Source: Micromonospora sp. Llam0
GTDB taxonomy: Bacteria > Actinomycetota > Actinomycetes > Mycobacteriales > Micromonosporaceae
Reading direction: 5' to 3'
Assembly: GCF_003751085.1 (NCBI RefSeq)
Contig: NZ_RJJY01000002.1
Span: forward strand, 682,001 to 746,000
DNA: 64,000 bases
Numbering within the stretch: the stretch's first letter is position 1; each line of letters begins with the position of its first letter. Position numbers and translations under genes: made by a program. The notes under the pieces were generated by a model, which was not told the DNA's origin, made no database searches, and worked only from the letters and a program-made list of their open reading frames with translations. Positions 8,126-16,198 of the stretch are shown here, one piece after another.

Positions 8126-8842
8126 CTACCGCCGGGCCGGTGCCGGTGCCTTGGCGGGGTCCGGCGGCGGCCCGGCGTGCGCCTGGATCCACGCATGCAT
8201 CGCGATACCGCTCGCCACCCCGGCGTTGATCGACCGGGTGGAACCGTACTGGGCGATCGAGAACAGCAGCTCGCAGCCGGCCCGGGCGTCGTCGGACAGA
8301 CCGGGGCCCTCCTGTCCGAACAGCAGGACGCAGCGGCGCGGCAACCGTACGGTCTCGATCGGCCGGGAACCGGCCAGGTTGTCGATCCCGACGACCGGCA
8401 GTTGGAGCCGGCCTGCCCAGGCCAGCAGGCCGGCGATGTCGGCGTGGTGGCGAACGTGCTGGTACCGGTCGGTGACCATGGCACCCCGGCGGTTCCACCG
8501 ACGCCGCCCGACGATGTGCACCTCGGCGGCGAGAAAGGCGTTCGCGTTGCGGACCACCGTGCCGATGTTCAGGTCGTGCTGCCAGTTCTCGATCGCCACG
8601 TGGAACGAGTGGCGGCGCTGGTCGAGGTCGGCGACGATCGACTCGCGGCGCCAGTACCGGTAACGGTCGACGACGTTGCGGCGATCCCCGGCGGCGAGCA
8701 GTTCGGGGTCGTAACGCGGGTCCGAGGGCCAGTCACCGGGCCATGGGCCGACGCCGACCTGCGCCACGTCGACCCGGGCGTCGTCACTCGCCCCGTCGCC
8801 GACCGGCGGACCCGACCGCGCCGCGCTCTGCCACTGTTCCAC
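8126..8842 (-). CDS. TrmH/SpoU-family RNA 2'-O-methyltransferase
   Basis: A 238-residue SPOUT methyltransferase. The three SpoU motifs are present: motif 1 'NIGTVVRNANAF', motif 2 'VLLFGQEGPGLS' and motif 3 'SINAGVASGIAMHAWI', which together make the SAM-binding trefoil knot. About 60 extra residues precede the knot. The modified RNA and position cannot be read from the sequence; family members act on tRNA G18 or 23S rRNA. Upstream lies a 500-base gene-free region with strong hairpins, so a long leader is possible. Confidence 0.88.
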   Translation of the reverse strand: MEQWQSAARSGPPVGDGASDDARVDVAQVGVGPWPGDWPSDPRYDPELLAAGDRRNVVDRYRYWRRESIVADLDQRRHSFHVAIENWQHDLNIGTVVRNANAFLAAEVHIVGRRRWNRRGAMVTDRYQHVRHHADIAGLLAWAGRLQLPVVGIDNLAGSRPIETVRLPRRCVLLFGQEGPGLSDDARAGCELLFSIAQYGSTRSINAGVASGIAMHAWIQAHAGPPPDPAKAPAPARR

Positions 8843-8873
8843 GTTCTGCAGAGCCTACGGACCCGTCGCCGAT

Positions 8874-9005
8874 GCCGGGATGCGGGACATCCCGGCCCAG
8901 GGGCGGCCGGTGGGCCGCCGGCCGCGCGTCCCCGCGCTTGCTGGACGGGCCTGGTTTCCGGGCCTGGACGCAATGAACGGCGGGGCCCTCCCCGGCACCC
9001 GCCGT
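8874..9005. other. cluster of three strong hairpins in a 500-base gene-free region
   Basis: Between the divergent trmH-like and thioredoxin genes (8843-9345) no convincing coding frame is seen. Three dyads lie in a row: GCCGGGATG (8874-8882) with CATCCCGGC (8888-8896); GGCGGCC (8902-8908) with GGCCGCC (8913-8919); and ACGGCGGG (8977-8984) with CCCGCCGT (8998-9005), the last continued by GCC/GGC. They are not behind any gene reading in either direction, so they are not ordinary terminators. The rest of the region, from about 9070, is relatively AT-rich and holds the thioredoxin promoter. Confidence 0.5.
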
Positions 9006-9265
9006 CCACGCTCTGATGCCTAGAGATTCTGCCGGACCCACCCCGGCTCGGGAAGGGCACGAGCGGAGACGGAAGTCACAGTTACCGTTTTGTTACATTA
9101 CTTTGGGTAGTCGGATCGAAGATTCAACCGACCCATCGGCGGCGGCGTTTATCCTAGTCACCCCGGCACTTCTCGATGAAACCGCGCACCACCTGCGAAA
9201 ACTCCTGGAAACGCTCCCATCACGATGAGTGACCGCGAACGGACGCGTTTCGCGAGGTATCGATC

Positions 9266-9292
9266 GGGAATGCTGTGGCACGCAGAGCGGTT
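9266..9292 (+). promoter_or_regulatory. SigR-type (thiol-oxidative stress ECF) promoter for thioredoxin
   Basis: GGGAAT at 9266-9271 is separated by exactly 18 bases from GTT at 9290-9292, matching the GGGAAT-N18-GTT consensus of Streptomyces SigR and mycobacterial SigH promoters. It lies about 54 bases before the thioredoxin ATG, leaving room for a leader of about 45 bases. Thioredoxin genes are classic members of that regulon. Confidence 0.7.
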
Positions 9293-9345
9293 TCCCACGG
9301 TAGACCGGGGAATCACGGCCCCACATCTGGCGATCGGAGACATCG

Positions 9346-9708
9346 ATGGCAACCGCTGAGCTAACCGCCGAGAACTTCGACGAGGTAACCTCCGCCGACG
9401 GCATCGTCCTGGTGGATTTCTGGGCGAGTTGGTGCGGACCCTGCGTTCGGTTCGCCCCCGTCTACGAGCGCTCGTCCGAGAAGCACACCGACATCACCTT
9501 CGGCAAGGTGGACACCGAGGCGCAGCAGGCGCTCGCCGCCAAGTTCGACATCCGGTCGATCCCGACGATCATGGCCATCCGCGACGGCGTCGTCGTGTTC
9601 GCGCAGCCCGGCGCGCTCCCGGAGTCCGCATTGGAGTCGCTGATCGAGCAGGTCCGGGCGCTCGACATGGACGACGTTCGCAAGCAGCTGGCATCGCACA
9701 ACCACTGA
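9346..9708 (+). CDS. trxA: thioredoxin
   Basis: A 120-residue thioredoxin fold with the redox centre W-C-G-P-C (Cys30, Cys33), the preceding 'VLVDFWAS' strand and the cis-proline in 'RSIPTIM'. It reduces protein disulfides in the cytoplasm, itself kept reduced by thioredoxin reductase, which is not in this window. The residues after CGPC (VRFAPVYER) differ from canonical TrxA (K-x-x-P), as in several secondary actinobacterial thioredoxins. Monocistronic: a SigR-like promoter lies in front and a hairpin terminator follows at 9724-9761. Confidence 0.92.
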   Translation: MATAELTAENFDEVTSADGIVLVDFWASWCGPCVRFAPVYERSSEKHTDITFGKVDTEAQQALAAKFDIRSIPTIMAIRDGVVVFAQPGALPESALESLIEQVRALDMDDVRKQLASHNH

Positions 9709-9723
9709 CCGTGCACGGCCAGG

Positions 9724-9761
9724 GCGGGCTACCGGTCACCAACCGCTGAACGGTAGCCCGC
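9724..9761. terminator. hairpin terminator between thioredoxin and sugar isomerase
   Basis: GCGGGCTACCG (9724-9734) pairs perfectly with CGGTAGCCCGC (9751-9761), giving an 11-bp stem with a 16-base loop and no U tract, as is common in high-GC genomes. The convergent isomerase gene's TAG stop (9729-9731 on the minus strand) lies within the left arm, so one dyad can serve both genes. Confidence 0.6.
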
Positions 9762-10586
9762 GACCGTGGCCGCCAGCACCTGGGCTCCCGGTCGCTGCCA
9801 CACCAGCTCGTGGAACACCTCGACCTCGACCGGCCCGGTGTAGCCGGCCGCGTCCACCGCCGTGGCGAACCTGCCGAGGTCGATGCAGCCGGAGCCCGGC
9901 AGACCGCGCCCCAGCAGGACCCCCGCCGGCAGCGGAGTGATCCAGTCGGCGAGCTGGAAGCAGGCGATCCGACCGGCCCGACCGGCCCGCTCGATCTGCG
10001 CCCACACCTGGTCGTCCCACCACACGTGGTAGGTGTCGACCACCACGCCGACCGCCTCCGCCGGGTACGGCTCAGCGAGATCCAGCGCCTGGCCGAGTGT
10101 CGACACCACGCACCGGTCGGCGCAGAACATCGGATGCAACGGCTCGATCGCCAGGGTCACCCCGGCCTGCAACGCGTACGGAACCAGCCGGCCGACCGCA
10201 TCACCGACCCGGGCCCGGGCACCATCCAGATCCCGGCCGTCCTGGCCGCCGGAGACCAGCACCAGGACCGGGGCGCCGAGTTCGGCGGCCTCGTCGACGG
10301 CGCGCCGGTTGTCGTCGTACCAGTCGTCCGCGCCGAAGAAGCCGCCCCGGCACAGCGAGGTGACCGGCAGGCCGGCGTCGCGCAACAGCGCGGCCGTCCG
10401 GCGCAGGCCGTACGCGGCGGTCTCCTCGCGCCACAGGCCGACCCCGCGGACCCCGGCGGCGACACAGCCGGCGACCAGCTCCGGCATCGGCCAGCGTCGG
10501 GTGGTCGCCGCGTTGAGCGCGAACCGGGGCGGCACCGGCCCGACACCGGCGGCCGGTACCTCGATCCCGGCGAACGGGTCACTCAC
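9729..10586 (-). CDS. sugar phosphate isomerase/epimerase (xylose-isomerase-like TIM barrel)
   Basis: A 285-residue AP-endonuclease-2-family barrel. Candidate metal ligands are seen as the Glu in 'VTLAIEPLHP', the Asp/His in 'VVVDTYHVWW' and the Glu in 'PVEVEVFHELVW'. Such enzymes epimerise or isomerise keto-sugars, inositols or related polyols. The start overlaps the end of the dehydrogenase gene by 8 bases (10579-10586), implying translational coupling. Together with the dehydrogenase and divergent LacI gene it forms a small catabolic locus. The actual sugar is not determinable from sequence. Confidence 0.85.
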   Translation of the reverse strand: MSDPFAGIEVPAAGVGPVPPRFALNAATTRRWPMPELVAGCVAAGVRGVGLWREETAAYGLRRTAALLRDAGLPVTSLCRGGFFGADDWYDDNRRAVDEAAELGAPVLVLVSGGQDGRDLDGARARVGDAVGRLVPYALQAGVTLAIEPLHPMFCADRCVVSTLGQALDLAEPYPAEAVGVVVDTYHVWWDDQVWAQIERAGRAGRIACFQLADWITPLPAGVLLGRGLPGSGCIDLGRFATAVDAAGYTGPVEVEVFHELVWQRPGAQVLAATVAGYRSAVGDR

Positions 10587-11751
10587 CGGTCAGCTCCGGC
10601 ACCTCGATCCGCCGGCCCTCCCGCGCCGACCGCAGGCCCAGCTCGGCGAGCTGCACCCCGCGCGCGCCGGCCCACAGGTCCCAGCCGTACGGGGCGTCCT
10701 CGACGACATGCCGCAGGAACAGCTCCCACTGCGCCTTGAACCCGTTGTCGAACTCCTCGTTGTCGGGCACCGTCTGCCACTGCGCACGGAACTCCTCGGT
10801 GACCGGCAGGTCCGGGTTCCACACTGGTTTCGGCGTGGTCGAGCGGTGCTGGACGCGGCAGTTACGCAACCCGGCGACCGCGCTGCCCTCGGTGCCGTCC
10901 ACCTGGAACTCCACCAGTTCGTCGCGGTACACCCGGACCGCCCAGGACGAGTTGATCTGGGCGATGATCCGGCCGCCGTCGGGCCCCGGCCGGTCGATCT
11001 CGAAGATGCCGTACGCGGCGTCGTCCGCCGTGGCGTCGTACGGCTCGCCCGACTCGTCCCAGCGGCGGTCGACGTGGGTGGCCACCTGCGCGGTCACCGA
11101 GGTCACCCGGCCGAAGATCTGCTCCAGCACGTAGTGCCAGTGCGGGAACATGTCCACGGTGATCCCGCCGCCGTCCGCCGCCCGGTAGTTCCACGACGGC
11201 CGCTGCGCGGACTGCCAGTCCCCCTCGAACACCCAGTAGCCGAACTCGCCGCGTACCGACAGGATCCGGCCGAAAAATCCGCCCTTGACCAGCCGATCGA
11301 GCTTACGCAGGCCGGGCAGGAACAGCTTGTCCTGCACGACGCCGTGCTTGATCCCGGCCGCGTCGGCCAGCCGGGCCAGGTCGACCGCGCCGGCCAGATC
11401 CTCGGCAGTGGGCTTCTCGGTGTAGATGTGCTTGCCGGCCTCGATCGCCAGCCGCAGCGACTTCTCCCGCTGCGCGGTGACCTGCGCGTCGAAGTAGATC
11501 TGCAGGTCGGGGCGGGCCAGCGCGGCGGCGAGATCGGTGGTCCACTCGGTGAGGCCGTGCCGGTCGGCGAGTTCGCGCAGCTTGTGCTCGTTCCGCCCGA
11601 CCAGCACTGGTTCCGGCCACAGTCGGGTGCCGTCGGCCAGCGACAGTCCACCCTGGTCTCGGATGGCGAGCAGGGACCGGACCAGGTGCTGCCGGTATCC
11701 CATCCGACCGGTGACGCCGTTGAGGATGATCCCGATGGTGGTGCGGGCCAT
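10579..11751 (-). CDS. Gfo/Idh/MocA-family NAD(P)-dependent oxidoreductase
   Basis: A 390-residue protein with an N-terminal nucleotide-binding fold starting 'TIGIILNGVTGRMGYRQHLV', the family EKP motif in 'HIYTEKPTAEDL' and a C-terminal substrate domain with the catalytic-type 'DMFPHWHYVLE'. Family members oxidise sugars or inositols at a ring hydroxyl. First gene of the operon with the isomerase; the intergenic region to the divergent LacI gene holds two operator-like sites. It is slightly longer than usual (about 340), owing to insertions around residues 20-50 and 285-310. Confidence 0.87.
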   Translation of the reverse strand: MARTTIGIILNGVTGRMGYRQHLVRSLLAIRDQGGLSLADGTRLWPEPVLVGRNEHKLRELADRHGLTEWTTDLAAALARPDLQIYFDAQVTAQREKSLRLAIEAGKHIYTEKPTAEDLAGAVDLARLADAAGIKHGVVQDKLFLPGLRKLDRLVKGGFFGRILSVRGEFGYWVFEGDWQSAQRPSWNYRAADGGGITVDMFPHWHYVLEQIFGRVTSVTAQVATHVDRRWDESGEPYDATADDAAYGIFEIDRPGPDGGRIIAQINSSWAVRVYRDELVEFQVDGTEGSAVAGLRNCRVQHRSTTPKPVWNPDLPVTEEFRAQWQTVPDNEEFDNGFKAQWELFLRHVVEDAPYGWDLWAGARGVQLAELGLRSAREGRRIEVPELTGE

Positions 11752-11831
11752 GCCTCGCCTCCTTTGAAGTGGTGGTGGCGGGAAGTAACGGGTGTCTGTC
11801 GCAGGTCAGCGAGGTAGCGCGGGCCGGCTGA

Positions 11832-11845
11832 GGTAAGCGCTTTCC
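11832..11845. promoter_or_regulatory. LacI-family operator, site 1
   Basis: GGTAAGCGCTTTCC is a near-perfect palindrome centred on CG (its reverse complement is GGAAAGCGCTTACC), the form of LacI/GalR-family operators. It lies between the divergent dehydrogenase and LacI genes, 81 bases upstream of the dehydrogenase start. Confidence 0.7.
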
Positions 11846-11875
11846 GGCGTACGCTACTGCCTCTCCGCAGCGTTC

Positions 11876-11889
11876 GGCAAGGGCTTTCC
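11876..11889. promoter_or_regulatory. LacI-family operator, site 2
   Basis: GGCAAGGGCTTTCC matches site 1 at 12 of 14 positions and begins 44 bases further on, about four helical turns, so two dimers could bind the same face. One half-site is weaker. Confidence 0.55.
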
Positions 11890-12011
11890 CGGCTCGCCGC
11901 CGGCCAGTCACGCTATCCTCACCGCAAGCATTCCGGACCGCGCGCAGTGCCGCGAGCATCCGGCCTGGCCGGCTCCCACCGCGCTGCGGGAGCCCGGGAA
12001 AGGAGCGGGTC

Positions 12012-13037
12012 GTGGCCACACTGGCCGATGTCGCGAAACGCGCCGGCGTGTCCCCGGCCACCGCCTCGCGGATCATCAACGGCAGCAGCAAACCCGTCAC
12101 TGAAGCCCTGCGCGAGCGGGTGCTGGCCGCGGTCGAGGAGCTGCAGTACGTTCCGAACGCCCACGCGCAGTCGCTGGCCCGGTCGCACCGCAGCGCGATC
12201 GGCGTCATCGTGCACGACGTGTCCGACCCGTACTTCGCGGAGATCACCCGCGGCCTGCAGCGGGTGGCGACCGAACACGGCCGACTGGTGATCATCTGCA
12301 ACAGCTACCGGGATCCGGACAAGGAGTTGCAGTACGTCGAGCTGCTCCGCGCCCATCAGGTGGCGGCGATCGTCCTCGCCGGATCCGGCTACCACGACGA
12401 GGCGTTCACCGCGACGCTCGCCGGCAAGCTGCGGGTGTACGAGCGCACCGGCGGACGGGTGGCGGTGATCGGCCGGCACGAGCACGCCGGCGACGCGGTG
12501 GTGCCGGACAACGAGATGGGCGGCTACCTGCTCGGCGCCGAGCTCTACTCCCTCGGGCACACCGACTTCGGGGTCGTCGCCGGGCCGAAGGTGCTGACCA
12601 CCACCACCGACCGGCTCGCCGGGCTGCGTCGGGCCGCCCGCGAACACGGTCAGAAGCTGCCGGCGCGGCGGGTGGCGTACGCCGACTTCGACCGGGCCAG
12701 TGGCGCCGCGGCCGCGGCCAGCCTGCTGGACGCCGAGCCCGGATTGACCGCGATCGCGGCGTTGAACGACTCGATGGCGATCGGCGTGCTGGCGTTGCTG
12801 CGCTCCCGCGGCATCGTCGTGCCCGACCAGTTCAGCGTGGTCGGCTTCGACGACATGCCGGTCGCCCGGGACGTCACACCGGCGCTGACCACCGTACGGC
12901 TGCCGCTGGCCGAGATGGGCGCCCGGGCGATGACGCTGGCGCTGCGGTCGCCCGGCGGGGCACGCCCACCGCTCATCGAGGAGATCGGCGCCGAGCTCGT
13001 CCGCCGGGACAGCGCTGGGCCGCCCCGGACCGGGTGA
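12012..13037 (+). CDS. LacI-family transcriptional regulator of the adjacent sugar operon
   Basis: A 341-residue LacI/GalR regulator. The N-terminal helix-turn-helix ('TLADVAKRAGVSPATASRII') and hinge ('YVPNAHAQSLAR') are canonical, followed by a periplasmic-binding-protein-like effector domain with 'VVGFDDMPVARDVTPALTTV'. GTG start at 12012 is preceded by AGGAG with good spacing. It is divergent from the dehydrogenase-isomerase operon, and the intervening 260 bases hold two operator-like sites, which suggests local and probably autogenous repression relieved by a sugar. The ligand is unknown. Confidence 0.92.
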   Translation: MATLADVAKRAGVSPATASRIINGSSKPVTEALRERVLAAVEELQYVPNAHAQSLARSHRSAIGVIVHDVSDPYFAEITRGLQRVATEHGRLVIICNSYRDPDKELQYVELLRAHQVAAIVLAGSGYHDEAFTATLAGKLRVYERTGGRVAVIGRHEHAGDAVVPDNEMGGYLLGAELYSLGHTDFGVVAGPKVLTTTTDRLAGLRRAAREHGQKLPARRVAYADFDRASGAAAAASLLDAEPGLTAIAALNDSMAIGVLALLRSRGIVVPDQFSVVGFDDMPVARDVTPALTTVRLPLAEMGARAMTLALRSPGGARPPLIEEIGAELVRRDSAGPPRTG

Positions 13038-13066
13038 TCTGACCGGTCGGCCGACTTGCTTCGGAG

Positions 13067-13082
13067 TCGTACGTATGTTCGA
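13067..13082. promoter_or_regulatory. LexA (SOS) box
   Basis: TCGTACGTATGTTCGA matches the actinobacterial SOS box TCGAAC-N4-GTTCGA at 11 of 12 defined positions. It ends 9 bases before the ATG at 13092, a position where LexA would block transcription or initiation of the radical SAM gene. Confidence 0.75.
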
Positions 13083-13091
13083 ATGATGGCC

Positions 13092-14120
13092 ATGCGTTGG
13101 GACACCTTGTCGGCTCCCCCCGACCAGCAGGTCCCTCCCGGGGCAGCGCCGGCGGCTCCACCCCTGCCGCTGGCGCTGCCCGAGGCCGTGCAGCGCACCT
13201 TCGACACGCCCGGCTTCGCCGGGATGACCTTCTACGAGATTCACGCCCGGTCGATCATCAACCGGGTACGCGGCTCCGGCCGCGTCCCGTTCGAGTGGAC
13301 CGTCAACCCGTACCGCGGCTGCGGCCACGCCTGCACGTACTGCTTCGCCCGCAACACCCACACCTACCTGGACCTCGACGCCGGCCTCGACTTCGACACG
13401 AAGATCGTCGTGAAGGTCAACGCCGCGGCGCTGCTCCGCCGGGAGCTGGCCGCGCCCAGCTGGTCGGGCGAGCCGATCGCGATGGGCACCAACGTCGACT
13501 GCTACCAGCGCGCCGAGGGACGCTACCGGCTGATGCCCGGGATCATCGAGGCGCTGAGCGGTGCCGCCAATCCGTTCTCCATCCTCACCAAGGGCACGCT
13601 GATCCTGCGGGATCTGCCGCTGCTGCGCCGGGCCGCCCAGGTCACCCGGGTCAGCCTGGCCATGTCGGTCGGGTTCGTCGACGAGCCCCTGTGGCGGGCG
13701 GTCGAGCCCGGCGCGCCGAGCCCGGCCCGACGACTCGACACGGTCCGCGCGTTGACCGACGCCGGCTTCGACGTCGGGGTGCTGATGGCGCCGATCCTGC
13801 CCGGGCTGACCGACGACGCGGAGTCGATCGAGGCCACCGTCGGCGCGATCGCCCGGGCCGGCGCGATCAGCGTCACCCCACTGCCGCTGCATCTACGCCC
13901 CGGCGCCCGCGAGTGGTACGCCGCCTGGCTCGGCCGGACCCGCCCCGATCTCGTCCCGCGTTACCGGGCGCTGTTCCGCTCCGGGTCCTATCTGCCGCAG
14001 GCGTACCAACGGGAGGTCGTTGGCCGGGTGCGGATGGCCGCTCGCCGGCACGGCCTGTCCCCCACCGGGCCGGGTGCCGCTCGGCGGCTCGACGAGGCGG
14101 GCGGCGCCACCGGGAACTAG
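13092..14120 (+). CDS. Rv2578c-family radical SAM protein
   Basis: A radical SAM protein of about 342 residues. The cluster motif is C-x3-C-x2-C in 'GCGHACTYCFARNTH', followed by the conserved 'MGTNVDCYQRAEGRYRLMPG' block of the Rv2578c family (SPL-related SplB fold). Its reaction is unknown; relationship to spore photoproduct lyase suggests a DNA-repair role, which would fit the SOS box just in front. Start: the open frame extends up to 13056, but the LexA box would then be inside the gene; ATG at 13092, giving MRWDTLS, fits mycobacterial homologues beginning MRW. ATGs at 13083 and 13086 are alternatives. It ends 9 bases before the next gene. Confidence 0.87.
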   Translation: MRWDTLSAPPDQQVPPGAAPAAPPLPLALPEAVQRTFDTPGFAGMTFYEIHARSIINRVRGSGRVPFEWTVNPYRGCGHACTYCFARNTHTYLDLDAGLDFDTKIVVKVNAAALLRRELAAPSWSGEPIAMGTNVDCYQRAEGRYRLMPGIIEALSGAANPFSILTKGTLILRDLPLLRRAAQVTRVSLAMSVGFVDEPLWRAVEPGAPSPARRLDTVRALTDAGFDVGVLMAPILPGLTDDAESIEATVGAIARAGAISVTPLPLHLRPGAREWYAAWLGRTRPDLVPRYRALFRSGSYLPQAYQREVVGRVRMAARRHGLSPTGPGAARRLDEAGGATGN

Positions 14121-14129
14121 GCTCGACGG

Positions 14130-14537
14130 GTGAGGACTCCGCAACAGATCCTGGCCGACGCGCGGACCATCGCCGTCGTCGGCGCGTCACGTGACCCGGC
14201 GAAGTCGGCGCACAGCGTGCCGGCGCAGCTCATCCGGTACGGCTGGCGGGTCATCCCGGTCAACCCGCACGTCGCCGAGATCTTCGGCCAGCCGACCTAC
14301 CCGAGCCTCGCCGAGCTCGACGTACCGGTCGATCTGGTCAACGTCTTCCGGCCGGTGCCGGAGGCCGTCGAGGTGGTACGTGCCGCGGTACGGATCGGTG
14401 CCCCCGCTGTGTGGCTGCAGAGCGGGATCGCCTCGCCGGTCGCCCGTGAGATCGCCGCCACGGCCGGGATCGACTACGTCGAGGACCGGTGTACGGCCGT
14501 CGAACGGGCCCTCGGCGGCCTCACCCGGGCCGGCTGA
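14130..14537 (+). CDS. CoA-binding domain protein
   Basis: A 135-residue single-domain Rossmann protein of the CoA_binding_2 family ('TIAVVGASRDPAKSAHSVP', 'WRVIPVNP', 'VDLVNVFRP', 'VWLQSGI'). These small proteins bind CoA, possibly as redox or CoAlation sensors; no enzyme activity is known. It follows the radical SAM gene by 9 bases in the same direction and is probably co-transcribed with it under the LexA box. GTG start. Confidence 0.9.
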   Translation: MRTPQQILADARTIAVVGASRDPAKSAHSVPAQLIRYGWRVIPVNPHVAEIFGQPTYPSLAELDVPVDLVNVFRPVPEAVEVVRAAVRIGAPAVWLQSGIASPVAREIAATAGIDYVEDRCTAVERALGGLTRAG

Positions 14538-14623
14538 CCCGGCCTGCGGCCCGTGGCCCGCGACGCAGCCACCGACCCGGCATGCGGCCGGGCCGGACGG
14601 AGCGCAGCGGGCAGCGCGCCGAG

Positions 14624-15574
14624 TCAGCGGTACTCGGCCTCCCGGACACTGTTGCCACCGTCGACGACGAGCATCTGGCCGGTGATGTAGGAGGCGGCCG
14701 GCGAGCAGAAGAAGGCGATGGCGGCGGCCACCTCGTCCGGGGTGCCGGGACGGCCGATCGGCGTACCCATGCCCTGCTTGAGCTCGGTGACCGTCGACGC
14801 GGCCGTGTAGATCGTGCCCGGTGCGACCGCGTTGACGGTGACGCCGTCGGCGACCATCTCCATCGCCAGCGCCCGGGTGAGCCCGACGACGCCGGCCTTC
14901 GCGGCCGCGTACCCCGCCTCGGTAGGCAGGGCGTTGACCGGCCCGGCGGTGGCTGCCAGGTTGACGATCCGGCCCCAGCCACGCTCCGACATCCCACCGA
15001 TGAAGGCCCGGCTGCACAGGAACGCGGTGGTGAGGTTGCGGTCGATTTCCGCCCGCCACTCCTCGAAGGTGAGCTGGGCCACCGGCCGCAACACCTCCGG
15101 GCTGGCCCGACTGGCCAGTCCTGCGTTGTTGACCAGCACCTCCACGTCGCCCAACTGTTCGGCCACCGCGTCCGCCAACGCGCCGACCTCGGCCTCGTCG
15201 GTCAGGTCCGCGACGAACCCGGTCGCGCCGAGCTCCGCCGCCCGCTCGTGGATCCGCCGGGTGGTGGAGACGATCGCCACCCGGGCACCGAGCTCGCCGA
15301 GCCGCCGGGCCGTGGCATAGCCGATCCCGTCCGAGCTGCCGGCACCGGTCACCAGTGCGACCCGGCCGTCCAGACGCAACGTACCGAGCTCAGGTGCCGG
15401 CCCGGCCGCACCGTCCGGATCCGTCCGGTCCGGATCGGTACCGTCCCGGTCCGGACCCGACGGGACGGCGGCTGAGCTCTGGTCCGGTCCGGGGCGCAGG
15501 GTGGCGACCGGGGACGGGTGTGGGCCGGCGTCCAGTCCAGCGCGGCCGACCACGGCTCGTACGTCAGAAACCAT
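14624..15574 (-). CDS. short-chain dehydrogenase/reductase
   Basis: An SDR with the classical '[19 protein letters not shown]' cofactor loop, NNAG in '[11 protein letters not shown]', catalytic Ser region '[11 protein letters not shown]' and Y-x3-K in 'GYAAAKAG', then '[15 protein letters not shown]' and a C-terminal 'GQMLVVDGG'. The usual catalytic Tyr and Lys are both visible. About 65 extra N-terminal residues (rich in Pro, Asp, Arg) come from the open frame starting at ATG 15574 and include short repeats of [15 protein letters not shown]; translation could instead begin nearer the fold. Substrate unknown, FabG-like. Convergent with the CoA-binding gene. Confidence 0.85.
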   Translation of the reverse strand: MVSDVRAVVGRAGLDAGPHPSPVATLRPGPDQSSAAVPSGPDRDGTDPDRTDPDGAAGPAPELGTLRLDGRVALVTGAGSSDGIGYATARRLGELGARVAIVSTTRRIHERAAELGATGFVADLTDEAEVGALADAVAEQLGDVEVLVNNAGLASRASPEVLRPVAQLTFEEWRAEIDRNLTTAFLCSRAFIGGMSERGWGRIVNLAATAGPVNALPTEAGYAAAKAGVVGLTRALAMEMVADGVTVNAVAPGTIYTAASTVTELKQGMGTPIGRPGTPDEVAAAIAFFCSPAASYITGQMLVVDGGNSVREAEYR

Positions 15575-15686
15575 GGGCTGATCCTGCCCGCTGGCGCCGT
15601 CGCGGGCAACGACGCTGCCCGTGAGCGGTTCGCCAGTACCGACTACTCTGATCGGGCGAACCCGCCCCGCAGAGAGACCATCGCCG

Positions 15687-16166
15687 ATGAGCCAACCCCA
15701 GCAGCCGGGCAACTGGAGCGATCCGTCCTGGCCGAGCCACCAGTCGCCGGCCGGCTACCCGGCGACCGGCCAGCAGCCAACCGGGTACGGCGTGCCCGGT
15801 CAGCCGCCGGCCGGCTACCCGGCGCCCGGCTACCCGCCGGCCGGGTACGCCGCGCCGGGCTACCTGTATCCGCCGCCCGCCCCGATGCCGATGAACGGCC
15901 GGGCGATCGCCGCGCTGGTCCTCGGCGTCCTCGGCGTCCTCGGGCTGTGCGGCTATCTGGTGCCCGGGTTGATCGGCATCATCGGCGCACTGCTCGGGCA
16001 CTCAGCCCGGCGTCAGATCCGCACCGCGGCCGAGCAGGGGCGTCCGGAGCAGGGCGACGGGATGGCACTGGCCGGGATGATCACCGGCTGGATCGCCTTC
16101 AGCCTCGGGATGGCCGGGGCGGTTGTCTTCACGGTCGCGATCGCGGCCAACATCAGTCAGGGCTAG
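15687..16166 (+). CDS. DUF4190 membrane protein, copy 1
   Basis: A 159-residue protein. Residues 1-65 are a Pro/Gly/Tyr-rich tail with GYPA and PAGY repeats; then two transmembrane segments ('[20 protein letters not shown]' and the final '[18 protein letters not shown]') flank the DUF4190 core with 'GHSARRQIR' and '[14 protein letters not shown]'. The family is common in actinobacteria and has no established role. ATG at 15687 is chosen because upstream residues are not protein-like. A second, related DUF4190 gene follows after 32 bases. Confidence 0.88.
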   Translation: MSQPQQPGNWSDPSWPSHQSPAGYPATGQQPTGYGVPGQPPAGYPAPGYPPAGYAAPGYLYPPPAPMPMNGRAIAALVLGVLGVLGLCGYLVPGLIGIIGALLGHSARRQIRTAAEQGRPEQGDGMALAGMITGWIAFSLGMAGAVVFTVAIAANISQG

Positions 16167-16198
16167 CAGCAGCCAGGCCGCCACAGAAGGAGATCCGG

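Noticed and set aside
9016..9228. 70-codon plus-strand frame upstream of thioredoxin
   Set aside because: No ribosome-binding site or family resemblance; the region carries the SigR-like promoter and AT-rich sequence instead.
11919..13892. A 657-codon minus-strand frame across the LacI and radical SAM genes
   Set aside because: Antisense shadow of two well-supported genes; composition is His/Arg/Gly/Gln-rich with no motif.
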